DNA of 64,000 bases from Vermamoeba vermiformis. Its lineage: Eukaryota > Tubulinea > Echinamoebida. The stretch is taken from the NCBI GenBank assembly GCA_045837725.1, contig JBEWZL010000124.1, positions 434,001 to 498,000 of the forward strand. The letters are read 5' to 3'. Position numbers and translations under genes: made by a program. Under the pieces are notes generated by a model. The model worked only from the letters and a program-made list of their open reading frames with translations, searched no databases and was not told the DNA's origin. Each line of letters starts with the position of its first letter. Position 1 is the stretch's first letter. Shown here piece after piece: positions 14,444 through 27,370 of the stretch.

Positions 14444-14873
14444 GATTATGGTGCTAGTGTGCTATCAATCGTCTGGTCATGAGTTATTTTTATTTGGCGT
14501 GAATGACACTTCAGGTTCGCCTGTCAAAAAAAAAACTTGTCCTACCGCGTGCAATCACATTCAATAGTACTCATATGACATTAAAAACACTAAGCACGCT
14601 ATTATATGTTATAATTTCTAACTTGCAATGCTCTTTACAACTTTCCAAGATTAATTAACAGATGTGTCAAGTAAATCATCACATGCTTGTAAGATACTCA
14701 TATATTCAACGCTTATTGTAACTCCATTATATTTAAACAGCATTGATGGGGTCGGAATAACTCTTCGAATTTAATTTTGTATTCTGATCCTGCCGCGAGC
14801 ACCGGTCCGCAGATCTTCCGAGCATGAGATAGCAAACACTAGCTATATATTGCATTTACATAAGGCTACATGA
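14444..14873. other. Intergenic gap between RasGEF and peptidyl-tRNA hydrolase
   Basis: No protein-coding gene is apparent. The left part is the promoter/5' leader of the RasGEF gene on the minus strand. At 14745-14825 there is a GC-richer island: an AATTTTG (Sm-site-like) at about 14772 followed by a short hairpin-capable stretch with CTGC and GCAG arms. This could be the 3' end of a small RNA on the plus strand, but I do not recognise the RNA. Confidence 0.35.
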
Positions 14874-15802
14874 CTAGTAGTTGTACTCTTTATTTACATC
14901 ATTGGCGGCTGCTTTCTCTTCGAGCAGCTTGGCGAGCTTGCTCTTTTGTTTGTCCTTGACGATGTTCTGATAGCTGCGATTGTAGTAGTTCATCGCACTA
15001 TTAGCACCACTCTCTATTAGTAGTTCAATGCACTCGCGACTGTGCTTCAAACTCTCTTGCAGCAACCGATCGTCTTCAACGCGAAATTTACTCAACACAA
15101 ACGGCTTGAGATCTTTCATTTCCTAGCCACACGGTTAGAAAATACCATGCCTATTGTGCAGTAGCATACCTTGGGCACGGGACCCACACCCATAGCGAGG
15201 CGTGGGAACTGATCTGTTTTGAGCAGATCGATAATGTTTTGAACTCCATTCTGACCTCCTGAACTGCCCTTCGACCGCAGTCTAATGTCTCCTATCGGCA
15301 AGTGTATATTATCGAACACTATGATGCTGCAATAGTCGTTAGTGCAAATACAATTGACCGTGAATTCATTCATACCACCGATCGAGATCCAGCTTGAAAT
15401 AATCGACAAATTGTTTGACGGCAGTGCCACTTAAATTCATATATGTCATAGGCTCAACTAAGATCACTGGCTGACCTTTGATTTGACCCTCTGTACTGAA
15501 TATAATTATTTTTGAATTACAACCGTCAATGTTTTAAAGGCCGCTGCTATTAGTTGCCAATAATACATACCTCCATAGACGCTATTAAATTTATTACGAG
15601 ACAATTTAATATTGTGTTCTTGCGCGATGTGTTCTATGGCCAGGAATCCTATATTGTGACGCGTGTGTTGATATTCAGATCCAGGATTGCCCAGGCCCAC
15701 CAACAAATAGGGTTTTCTAGCAGGCGTTGAATATGGTCGAGTGAGACTCGCCTTTTTGGGCTTAATTAATTTCCTGCGCAGTACGTGTGCTACTGTGTTC
15801 AT
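14874..15802 (-). CDS. Peptidyl-tRNA hydrolase, Pth1 (bacterial-type) family
   Basis: Exons 15571..15802, 15376..15490, 15170..15326 and 14874..15122 give 250 residues. The enzyme cleaves peptidyl-tRNA to recycle tRNA. Visible family elements are [20 protein letters not shown] with the Asn and the catalytic His, [10 protein letters not shown] with the Met-Asn pair, [17 protein letters not shown] with the conserved Asp, and [14 protein letters not shown] with the tRNA-contacting Asn. The usual His before that Asn is Gln here. The N-terminus (about 30 residues, [19 protein letters not shown]) is basic and Ser/Thr-rich with no early acidic residue, so mitochondrial import is likely. The C-terminus has an extra charged tail of about 40 residues. 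Confidence 0.9.
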
Positions 15803-16069
15803 CGCGGATGTGACACTGCTGTTGTTGCCTGAATTCTACCTTGTGCAGCACAATACTGTTATTATCGTATTATAGGAGTACTTTGAGCCATAAATAAGTT
15901 TTTTATTGCAATTACAAATACAACAGTTAATCACTAAGCAATAACAGTGAGGGAAAATTGTACAGATGTGGTTCGATTAGGGATCAAGTGTTTCTTAAAT
16001 AAGTTAAATAAGGTGTTATATTATCTCTAATTAATACCTCGCACGTGACGAGTGTGTCAATGGGACGGC

Positions 16070-17694
<1,625 letters not shown>

Positions 17695-18138
17695 TGTGTT
17701 AGTGAGATATCTGTGAGATTAATCGATTAAAATTTTGAATTGAAAACTTGACGGTTGATGATGACCGTTACGCACTGGACTAGCACCGTGAATAGGCGCG
17801 GCTGTATTATGCACCGTCATGACTAGTGTACTTGTACTCAATTTGACACCGGGAATAGGCGGTCTTGGGCAATCTGACTTTGAGTCCGGATGGTTCGGTC
17901 AGCCCGATTACGCATGCCCGAGTACTTGTTGAATTTACTCCACCAACCTACGCATATAATAGGGCACAATCGGGTCTTAAGTTGATTCTTATTCTTTTTC
18001 GGCGTCATTTTCGCTTTCGTCAAAAATGCCTTGTTATTCACAAATCTTGTTGTATAGACTAGACTTACCATGTATTTTAATATATAGATTTATTTTATAA
18101 CGTTGATATCAAGCAAGTGTATGATATACTTTATTTAA
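17695..18138. other. Divergent intergenic region between CaMK and DENN genes
   Basis: This 444-bp stretch holds no convincing ORF. It contains two copies of an ACCG(T/G)GAATAGGCG string, at about 17787 and 17850. Between about 17868 and 17930 lie nested complementary arms (GGGCA/TGCCC outside, CTGAC/GTCAG inside). It probably holds both promoters. A structured RNA or a regulatory hairpin is possible, but I recognise none. Confidence 0.35.
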
Positions 18139-21100
18139 ATGTACAGCCCAGAACCGATCGCGCAAGTCTGTTTATTAATACAAGGTAAGACAATCCATGA
18201 CTTGAAATATGAACATATATTGCACTCTATAATCGTGTGATGTATTGTATGCTGGGATATTTTATTTGTACAGACGTCCACAATTAATTTGCATTGAATA
18301 GATGCGCATTAATTATCATTTAAGACGTCCCTGTCCAGCACTACCCCTTATTATTTATATATACTGATCCCTATTCTCACCCCTACACCTCGCAGTGCAA
18401 GAATCAGGTCAAGCACGCATCACTGATTATTTCCCACCTTCATTTCAAAATCACGCACTGCTCGCTAATGTCGCCATGGTGCGTCCAAATATAGTAACTG
18501 ACAGCACGTGACTCATGTCCAAATACAGTTCTGTTTCCCCACCATGCCCAAGGCCCCCGAGCCCTCGCCAGGTCGCAAGCGAGCACGCAGTCACGCGCGT
18601 GCAGTGAGTCGGAGCAAGACAGCCGTGACAGCTGCTGACACCGTGACTGACACGCGTGCTCGCAGCAAGACACGCGCTGATGCCGCACTCGTGCACACAC
18701 AGCTGGTGGCACCTGACACCTGGCTCGTGCATCACTTTGTGCTCACGGGCGGTGATGGCGCGCGATACTACGGCCACTGCTTGCGATTCTCAGCACGTGA
18801 CTTGCAACAGACACGTGACAGCAGCAAGAACACCACGCACCGCACGGCACTGGACGAATTCTTGCAAACACACTGGAGCGAGGGTGACAGCAGCGACCTC
18901 ACCGTGCCACTGGACAGCGCGATTTGCGTGCTGACCACACAGCCCTGGTATGGACACGTGACATTGAGGTGTATGACACTAACCCATATTAGGTATGACT
19001 CGGTGCGTGCCTGGCTGGTGCACACGTGGCGCGATTCACTGAAAGCACAACGGCCCATTGAACCGCGTCTGACGCAGCTGTTTCAAGAGGCAGTTGTTCC
19101 GCACTCCAAGAGCTATGCTGTCAAACTGCTGCTCGACACAGCTGTCACACCCTATTTGACAGGTGAGCACGTGACACACATGCGGCACCCGACACAGCTC
19201 GATCTCCATCGACTTGAATTTCGGTTCATGAAACGACTCGGAGATCAATTCCCACAACTCGACTTCTCGCTGGCACCGCTGCGCAATCTCTCGCCGGAGA
19301 TTGTGGCGACAGTACTCGCGGCACTGCTGCTCGAACGCAAAGTGATTTTGACCTCGGCGTACGGCTCAGTGCCGATAGTGCACGCGTGTGAGACCTTTGT
19401 GCAGCTGATGGTAAGTCTCAGTTTGACACCTGTCACTGTGCTCGCTGACACCTGTCATTCAGTGGCCGCTGCAATGGAGTCACGTGTACATTCCACACTT
19501 GCCCTTCGGTACGTGATTTGACACCAGCAATCTGTGCAGGTCATTCATTGACACGTGTCATTTGCAGAACTCCTCGAGCTCGTGCAGGCCCCCACACCAT
19601 TCTTCTTAGGTGTGCAGCGCAACATGTTGCCCGAGGACTTGTCCACACTCAATCTCGGCACCAATCTCGTGACTGACGCGGTGCTGGTCGTCGATCTCGA
19701 TCACAATCTCGTGTGTGGTCCGCACAACGTCAGTCTGAGCTCGAGTGGCACAGTGCCGCTCAGTCACTCGTCCCCGCAGCTGAATGTGCATCTGACCGAG
19801 TCGCAAGAGTTTGTCGATGTGGATCTGACGGCGAGTGCCCCCGTGCAGTCGATCAACAACACCAACATCAACAACCACAGTCCTCTCGCGGCCTCGCTCG
19901 CACTCAAGCGCAGCACCTCTGACGCGGCCTCGCTGGTCAATGTGCCCACACTGCCACGTGTCATGCACCTGCGACTGTGTGCCAGGTAAGTCACGTGATT
20001 GAATGTGCATGCGGAGTATTTACACGTGTCAGATTGGAGGCCGCACTGCGCAGTACACTGTTGGACGCGAATCAGGCGTACAAAGTGTCACGTGTCAACC
20101 AGGGCGATCAGACCGCACAGCGCGTGCAGAGTGCCGTGTACTTGATGTACTTGGACCTGCTCGCGGACTGCGATTTGACACGTGTCAGCTACTTCTTGGA
20201 CACCCTCGACAGCACAGAGTCACGTGTAAGTATTGCACCTATTTATAGCACCAGTCCCTCACCCCCGCGCAGTCATTCTACGAGCAGTTCTTCGAAACAC
20301 AGGCCTTTCAGCGCGTGATTGAGGAGCGATTAGTGGAGGGCAGTGGCGCGCACTTCTTGTTCACGTGCTTGGAACTGCCGGCCAGTGAAGTGCGTCAGAT
20401 GATCCTCGAGGCCTTTGAGAGTCCCAAACACTTCCTCGAAATCGACGAGCCCCTCGATGAGGACTGCGCGCCCCTGTCCCTCGAACACCAGCGCAATCCC
20501 ATGCTCAACTTCCGCAACGATCAGTTCCGTGCTGCGCGCTACGACTACGTGCTGGCCGAGGTGAACAGACTCATCTTCACGGACCCCGAGTCCACAGACC
20601 TCTACGTGCTGCGCATTCACTATCACATGCAGCACGAGAAGTACGACAAGGCACTCAGCGACCTCTACTCGCTCAGTGAACTCGACGCCGAGCACCCGCT
20701 GTTCAACTCGATGCAGCTGTTCCAAGAACTGTTCTGCAAGCTCACTGAAGAGCAGCTCGACAAGATTCGTTCACTGAACGGCAGTGCCAGGTCCAAGAAG
20801 CTGGCTGAACTCGCGCAACAGTACTGCGAAGAGAACGGTGTCGGTGCGAGTGGTGCGGCACTTGGGTCCGAGTCTGACCACAAGGCACGTGACACGGACT
20901 GGGAGAGCATCAGCACGGACTCGTCGGAACAGAACACGCCACAGGTAATGTGCAGTGACACGTGTCATCCGAGTAACAACTGACATGTGTGACAGATGAC
21001 GATTGGTGACTGGGCACACTTGGACAATATACCAGGGCCCGAGAGTGATCCTGCAAATATCGACAAAGAGCGGCAAACAATGAGCAAATATCAGCTGATT

Positions 21101-22833
21101 CGCTACATGTCACGTGTGCGACTGGTCGATGATCCACTCACCGCGAGCAGACTGTTCACCATTCTCTCGCAGGGCATGAAGCGCACCAGTGTCAAGCTCA
21201 AGACCGTGAAGCAGTTCGTGACGCAAGTGCAAGAGAATCAGCGACTGAACAAAGTGAGCTGGACGCAGACTGTCGGCACCACGCTCGATGCAGAGGGCGG
21301 GGACGAGCTCGACGGTGAGAGCAGCGAGATTGTGTTGCTGCACGGACCTGTCAATCTGCTCGCGGAGGGCTCGGACATCACGCCCACGCCCCTCACTGGC
21401 GCACACAGCACGCGCGGAGTGTTGTTCTTGACCAACAAGCGGCTCTTGTTTGTGGCCACCAAGACCAAGTCCAACAAGCCCCGCGTGACGGACATGCGCA
21501 TTCGATCGATCAGCAAGATTGAGAAGTTCGATCAGCGGCTCAGTGCACTGTGGCCTGCCCTGCCCTGCATACGCGTGCACAAGAGCACCGCGCACACACA
21601 CACCGTGCTCACATTTCACATCAGCAATCGCCGCTCGTTTTGGTACGACTGTCTGAACGAGATCTTTGCAGCCTTCAAAGTGTCACGTGATCTGGAAGAC
21701 GAGGCGTTCCTATTAAAGGCCATCACCACAGTGATACTGAGCAATGCGCTGCAACGACCGACGCACAAGACTGCGCAGAGCAGAGAGGTCGATCACTTGC
21801 TGTTCACCTTCCGAGACTTCACCAAGAGCAACTTCTATCAGATCGGGCGCGTAAGTCATTTGCAGTTCTGTTCATGAACGGCAGCTCTTCTGACCCTAAA
21901 AATAGATCCTAGCCTCCGAAGGCATGCTAAACACAGCGTACAAGTGGGAGGAGGCAGCACACCCCAAGCGCGACAGTGGTGCAGTGGCGAGTGAAGTCTT
22001 GTCCACGGCACTCAGCTGTTTCTGCAACGCCTCTGATCTCTTCAAGCTGCGGGCTAGTCGCGAGTTCAATGACTTTGTGATTGCCACTGCTGAGCTGCAA
22101 GTGGTAAGTACTGCGACACGTGCTTGTGATTGCTGTTCTCGGATTGACACGTGTCACAGATCTCGCTCAACAATCTCTCGCAGAAGGAGAAGACGTGTCT
22201 CTTTGTCAACATTTACAACGCACTTGTCATTCACGCACTCGTGCTCGGTGAGTAGACTGACCAATCACATCGCTGCGCTTGTAACTGACCAATCACATCG
22301 CAGTTGGATTCCCTCAGTCTCTGCTCGAGTGGCGCTACTTTGCACGCCACGCCTGTTTCAACATTGGTGGCTTTCCCTTCACGCTCGACGCACTCCACCG
22401 CATTCTGCGCGGTCGTCAAGCACTGTCAGGCCGCGAGACAGGCGACAAGAAGTTCAAGAAGAATGACCCGCGCTCTGAACACACACTCGCGCACTCAGAT
22501 CCGCGCTTGCACTTTGTGTTAGCGCTGCACAACAAGTCCTGTCCGCGCGTGCAAATCCTTCATCCACAGACCCTGGAGCAGCAGTTGCGTCACGCTGCAG
22601 CCTTGTACTGCGAGGACCACGTGCTCATCAGCCCGGAGTCGCACGAGATCACGCTGCCCAAGCTGTTCTACTGGTACTCGAGTGACTTTGGCGACAATGT
22701 GCTGCAGTGGGTGGCACAGCACTTGAGCCACGACAAGGCCAAGCAACTGACGCGCATCATTGAGAGCGGCAAGTACAGCGTCACATTTGACTACAGCTGG
22801 GAGCCACTCATTTTGTCACCGCTCATCATGTAA
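18139..22833 (+). CDS. DENN-domain protein with GRAM-like and DUF547 regions
   Basis: Twelve exons (18139..18184, 18396..18478, 18529..18947, 18993..19410, 19463..19508, 19568..19985, 20033..20225, 20273..20944, 20996..21850, 21906..22103, 22160..22247, 22304..22833) give 1321 residues in one closed frame. A uDENN (ITDYFPPSFQNHALLANV, ending CVLTTQPWYDSVRAWL) is followed by cDENN (LAALLLERKVILTSAYGSVP, WPLQWSHVYIPHLPF, LVQAPTPFFLGV) and a dDENN to about residue 560. A GRAM-like stretch follows (RGVLFLTNKRLLFVATKTK). The C-terminus is DUF547 (KTCLFVNIYNALVIHALVL, LPKLFYWYSSDFG). DENN proteins are GEFs for Rab GTPases, and GRAM regions bind lipids. The 45-nt intron at 18948-18992 has no stop and could be misread as coding. 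Confidence 0.87.
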
Positions 22834-22916
22834 TATAGAACATTTATTATTGTACACGCTTGCGTTTAACACTCAATCATCTTGTTTGCTGATCGCTTCG
22901 AGTCTATTTATCTCTT

Positions 22917-24053
22917 ATGAACAAAATGACTGAGGCAAGACAGTTTATTTACCTTCAATTTGGTAATGACTTGTTGCGTATCGAAGAGCCTGCCTTGGGC
23001 ACTCTGGCCTGGCAGCAAGATCAAGAGACAAGTCAAGAATTTGTAGATCAGGAAAATGGCTTGAAGAGGGCACTCAAGCCTGAAGTTGGAGTAGGCTGGA
23101 CCTCCGAGCACTTCGAGGACACCTTCATTAAAGATACTAAGTACCAAACTTTAGCAGTTCCCATCGATGAGAACTTAGTACCGTCGGAGGACTGGAAACA
23201 CACGAGCACCTTTAAGGATAATCACGGCAATATCTACAATGGCTACCAAGTTTCTAATTTTTTCAAAAAGCCTATCTCTGTTGCAAATTTATTGCAGGCT
23301 CATAGTCTCAAGAAATACGCTGAGCTGGCAGAGTATTTTGGAGAGCTAACAGTAGAAGATGTTCTAACTCTAGAAGAAGAGGATTTGGTGAGTGCCGTAG
23401 CAACGGGCAAGCAGCAATTGTTGATGAAAAGCTTTTGGCGGAATGAACTCCGCAAATTTACTGGGACAAAGACTGAATATCAGACCCTCTCACGCCGTGA
23501 TCGAGTAGTTGCGCCTCAGTTATTGATGCAACAAAGACGCGTTGTATTGGATTTGCAACAAAAAGTTACATCAATCCAATTTGCAGACCAAGTTCCTCCA
23601 ACCCAAATCTTGGCGAACAAGCTCGTGGCTAAGATTAAAGAAGTGAATTTGAATCCACAATTTGCTCTTGACATCAACTTAGCGGACTGCTTGCTAATTG
23701 ATGAAGACTTAATATATGTGGTGCAGCTGCTGGATTACTTCTCTAACTGTCTGCGAATAGATCTGTCTGGCAATCGCTTTATGGGCACCCATTCTCATTT
23801 TGTCGACAATGTTTTGCTTGATATGTTGGACAAGGATAAATACGCACGACTTGAATATGTCAATATTGTGCGCAATCCAATCGCTTCCAGTGATAGACGG
23901 GACCTGTTTCTAACTTTAAACAAGTCTCAACTCGAAAGACTCATTTGGGTGCCCGCGGCATGGCTTGAGGGTGTTTCTTGGAAACGCATGGTCAAAGAAG
24001 AGATGTACGACACCGTTATTCAAACTCATCAGAGGTACTATAAGGCTGTATAA
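22917..24053 (+). CDS. Unrecognised 378-aa protein with LRR-like C-terminus (paralogue A)
   Basis: An intronless ORF begins 83 bp after the DENN stop. ATG codons at 22917 and 22926 are both possible starts. I do not recognise the N-terminal half (FIYLQFGNDLLRIEEP, PSEDWKHTSTFKD, YFGELTVEDVLTLEEEDL). The C-terminal part (about residues 230-378) contains LRIDLSGNRFMG and LEYVNIVRNPIAS, which look like degenerate leucine-rich repeats, then WVPAAWLEGVSWKRM and a YDTV-QTHQRYY tail. There is no signal peptide or TM segment. A near copy lies just downstream in the same orientation, so the pair arose by tandem duplication. The absence of introns contrasts with nearly all neighbours, so retrocopy origin is possible. 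Confidence 0.75.
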   Translation: MNKMTEARQFIYLQFGNDLLRIEEPALGTLAWQQDQETSQEFVDQENGLKRALKPEVGVGWTSEHFEDTFIKDTKYQTLAVPIDENLVPSEDWKHTSTFKDNHGNIYNGYQVSNFFKKPISVANLLQAHSLKKYAELAEYFGELTVEDVLTLEEEDLVSAVATGKQQLLMKSFWRNELRKFTGTKTEYQTLSRRDRVVAPQLLMQQRRVVLDLQQKVTSIQFADQVPPTQILANKLVAKIKEVNLNPQFALDINLADCLLIDEDLIYVVQLLDYFSNCLRIDLSGNRFMGTHSHFVDNVLLDMLDKDKYARLEYVNIVRNPIASSDRRDLFLTLNKSQLERLIWVPAAWLEGVSWKRMVKEEMYDTVIQTHQRYYKAV

Positions 24054-24180
24054 GAATATAAACGAGCTTATAAACACTTACCAGTAGTATGATCCCGAAT
24101 AATGGAACTTGCAGTTGTTAAAAATAATCTCCGCAGCGAATTGAAACGCTATCCCGCCTGTAACATTTTTTTGTTGTGCA

Positions 24181-25280
24181 ATGGAACAGCTACAACAGAG
24201 CAGCGTGTATTTGCAGTACGAACATGATTTGCTCCGAATTGCTCCTCGCCCGTCTAAGTTGATTTTGAAGCAAGACCCAGAACAGTTGGGCAATTGGACC
24301 GATCCATCAACAGGGTTTCCCTACGGATTTAAACCAAGTGTTGGATTCGGTTGGGCTACACCAGATTTTTTTGTCTTGGATCGCAAAGCCAAAATAATTC
24401 TGTTGTCCCCAGCGGATCTGCCGAGCGAAGCAGATTGGAAGCAGAGTGGCGTCTTCAAAGACGAGACTGGCAACGCCTATATGTTGTACAAAGCTGTCAA
24501 GTATTTTCTACCACTAATCAAGATTCAAAGTCTTTTGGTAGACAAGTATGAAACTCTAGCCAAGTACTTTGGGCAGTTAACAGTGGTGGATGTGGAGTCT
24601 TTCTCTGAAGAGGAGTTCGTGGAGACGGTGCAATACAAGCACAGGCTACTAATGCGTAGTTTTTATCGGAATGAACTCTGCAAACTGCCGCAAAGGCGCA
24701 TTGAATATTATTATTACATATTGTTCAATTTGCTGAAGTCCAACCTGCCCAATTAACATTCGTGCAACGACGAGTAGTGCTGGATCTGAGACAAAAGGCG
24801 GTTTCTCTGCAGTTTGCCAATTCTCTACCTACCCAAATTCCAGTCAACAAGCTCGTAGAAAGGATGAAGTTAATGAATCTTAATCCACAATTTACGCTGG
24901 ACATCTGTCTTGCAAATTGTTTCCTGCGAGATGATGACATGCAGCACGTTGAGCAGTTACTGCAGTACTTCGTTAAGTGTCAGCGATTGGATCTGTCTGG
25001 CAATCGAATATGCGGCTCTGAATCACAAGCTGATACGATGTTACTCGCTATGCTGGATGAGGGCAAGTATCCGCAGCTCGAATATGTGGATGTAGTGCGC
25101 AACCCTGTGGCGTCCATCGAGAACAAAGAGCTGTTTGAATCGTTGACCAGCTCACAGCTCGAAAGGCTCATATGGGTACCTGCAGCGTGGATAGAACGTG
25201 CAACGTGGAGGACTATGGTCAAACAAGATATGTACGACACAGTGGTTCAGGCACACAAGAAGTATTATGCCATAGCCTAA
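24181..25280 (+). pseudogene. Tandem paralogue B, interrupted by a frameshift
   Basis: This copy is homologous to the gene at 22917-24053 along its whole length. The 5' ORF (24181..24756) shares the N-terminal half (VYLQYEHDLLRI, PSEADWKQSGVFKDETGNAY, YFGQLTVVDVESFSEEEF). The 3' ORF (to 25280) shares RRVVLDLRQK, RLDLSGNRICG, LEYVDVVRNPVAS and WVPAAWIERATWRTM. Homology switches frame near 24705-24720, in a TATTATTATT run, so a single indel breaks the reading frame. No GT-AG intron explains the switch. It is either a recent pseudogene or a sequencing or assembly error. The sequence is otherwise intact, which argues for a young lesion or an error. Confidence 0.72.
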
Positions 25281-25370
25281 TAAATAGCACATTCAACTCG
25301 CAGTTGAAATACAATACAAACCCTTTATATACGAGTACTCTTATTGTCACAATGAGAGCTAGCAGACAAT

Positions 25371-27245
25371 TTACTGCTGCACGAAGTTGCTGGGGAAGAC
25401 ACCCTCGCGACCATCGTCAGTGTAGCCTCTCCACCAACCTCCAGGGTCAGAAGTGTCAGTCACTGTGATGTATTCACCGGCCTTGAAGCTCAAGTCTCCT
25501 TCTTGCGAGGCCTCGTAGTCGTAGAGTGCCACGACACGTTGACCAGAGCCCTCTTCTTGGTACTCCTCTTGCCCGTATTCCTCTTGGTACTCCTCTTGGG
25601 CGTATTCTTCCTGAGCGTATTCCTCTTGGCCGTACTCCTCTTGAGCATACTCCTCTTGCGCGTATTCCTCTTGAGCGTACTCTTCTTGGCCGTATTCCTC
25701 TTGAGCATATTCTTCCTGGCCGTACTCTTCTTGAGCGTACTCTTCTTGGGCGTGCTCTTCTTGCGCGTATTCTTGACCATATTCCTCTTGGGCGTACTCT
25801 TCACCGTACTCCTCTTGAGCGTACTCCTCTTGGTAAGTGGGCTCAGGTTCAGGTTCGGGTACGGGCTCGGGCTTCTTGATGACAGGAGGAGTGGGCTTGG
25901 GGATCTCCACGGGCTTGGGAGGAGGTGGCTGAACAGCAGGCTTGGCAACTTCAACAGGCTTGGGGGGAGGGACGTTGACAGGCTTGGGTGCAGGAGGAGC
26001 GACTTGAGAGACGGGCTTGGGGGTGTTGTTGACCTTGGGAGGAGCAGTGCTGGCAGGGGCAGTGAAGGCAGCAGTTGAGACCTTCTTGGGCGTGCTGGCC
26101 ACAGGCTTGGGAGGTGGGGCTTGAGTCTGTGCCTTTTGTGCGGCCTCGAAGCGACCCTTGACAGAACCAGCGCCTACAGGACCGCGAGGTTGTTGAGCCT
26201 TGGCTTGAGCAGCTCTCTTCTCTTCTTCTTCGCGTCTCTTTTGTTCTTCCCAGTACTGCGCGTGACGTAACATTAGTAACGGTGCGACGAATGGCAGCTG
26301 TGAAAAATATCTGCAATGTTAAGTGACACGTACTTTCTTGCGGGCTTCCTCGTCAATTTGAGCCTTGGTTTGTTGAGGCTTGCCAGGAGGAGTGGGTTGA
26401 GCGCGGTCTTGTTGCCAGAACTTGGCTGAAGCTTCTTTGTTGAACTCGAGCTTGGTGTCACCGACTGCGGCAGTCTGCGAGGCCTTTGAAATCTCTTCTT
26501 GGTGGATCTTCTTGCCTTGAGTTACGTTCTTAATGCCTTCGCTGACACCCTAAGCGATAAAAAATAAGAATCAGGTTCCTAGGACGCGTCAGATGTGAAA
26601 AATATCTCACTTACTTGTTTAACAGCACCAGCATCGTAGTTAGAACCGACGGCCTTAACGAGCTTTTCTTTGATTTTTTCTTCGTCCAAATCAATTTCAG
26701 AACGAGCGTTAATTTGAACGTGGATCGGATTTCCTTTCTGTTGTTAACCATCGTGTTAATTAAGTGTAAATAATCCTATTAATATAATCACGTATAATTG
26801 CAGCCAATTTTTCCACAAATAAACCTATCAGATTATTTGGTATTAAATTTCCATTTTTTTACCTTGATGAAGTTGGCCATATCAACGACGGTGTTGTTGA
26901 AGCTGCCCTTCAACATACCAGTCACAGCACTGCCGAGCCATGCAATGTACACGAATTTGTTGGTATTCTTGATGTTATAGCGCAGGTAAGCGTATTGCAC
27001 TTTTCCTTCGCTGAAATCCTCTGAGCACTCAGACAAACCGTCAGTACCGGTGCCTTCAACTCTAATCTTGGTCAATGATTTGGGGACAAAGCTAAACAAT
27101 GCCCTATTTAATTAAATAAATTAATTAGTTAACTCCATCTCGCTTTCTAAAACAAAAAAGATACGCACCAGTTAATGCCATCAGTGCCGTTACGCACATC
27201 TTCAAGGGCCTTGGAAATAGCCGCGTCGCTGAAGTCAAGCGCCAT
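25371..27245 (-). CDS. Drebrin-like/Abp1-type actin-binding protein (ADF-H + SH3)
   Basis: Exons 27169..27245, 26863..27103, 26615..26737, 26334..26549 and 25371..26255 give 513 residues. The N-terminal ADF-H/coactosin-type domain (about 1-140) begins MALDFSDAAISKALEDVRNG and includes YLRYNIKNTNKFVYIAWLG. A charged helical stretch follows, with QYWEEQKRREEEEKRAAQAK-type sequence. Next come a Pro/Lys-rich region with repeated P-K-P motifs and an acidic QEEYA/QEEYG repeat. The C-terminal SH3 (about 458-513) has ALYDYEAS, GGWWRGYTDDGREG and FPSNFVQQ. Family members link F-actin to endocytic and membrane proteins at the cell cortex. In the repeat, many Tyr residues sit in acidic context and could be kinase targets, which is inference. 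Confidence 0.88.
25558..25833 (-). repeat. Coding minisatellite: about 20 QEEYA/QEEYG pentapeptides
   Basis: A roughly 15-bp unit is tandemly repeated inside the drebrin-like gene, encoding QEEYA, QEEYG and slight variants (GEEYA, QEEHA). Synonymous changes between units show it is not brand new. Length variation between strains is likely. The repeat makes a strongly acidic, Tyr-rich linker just before the SH3 domain. Confidence 0.9.
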
Positions 27246-27370
27246 TTGTGCTGTTTTTGAGCTAATAAAATAAAAATGTCAACTTCAAACCAACCCAAAA
27301 CTTTACGCGAGGTCCTATTTTTAGTAGGTCGATTTTATGATTATTTACAAGCGAGGACTGTTTTTTCCGT

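Noticed and set aside
19162-19196. Possible 35-nt intron (GTGAGC ... CACAG) in the DENN gene
   Set aside because: Removing it shifts the frame into a stop within a few codons; retaining it keeps the cDENN approach open.
25600-25800. CRISPR-like periodic repeat
   Set aside because: The period is a 15-bp codon repeat without spacers in a eukaryotic coding exon.
25503-26078. Plus-strand Leu/Val-rich frame that looks like multiple TM segments
   Set aside because: It is the antisense reading of the QEEY repeat and Pro-rich region of the drebrin-like gene.
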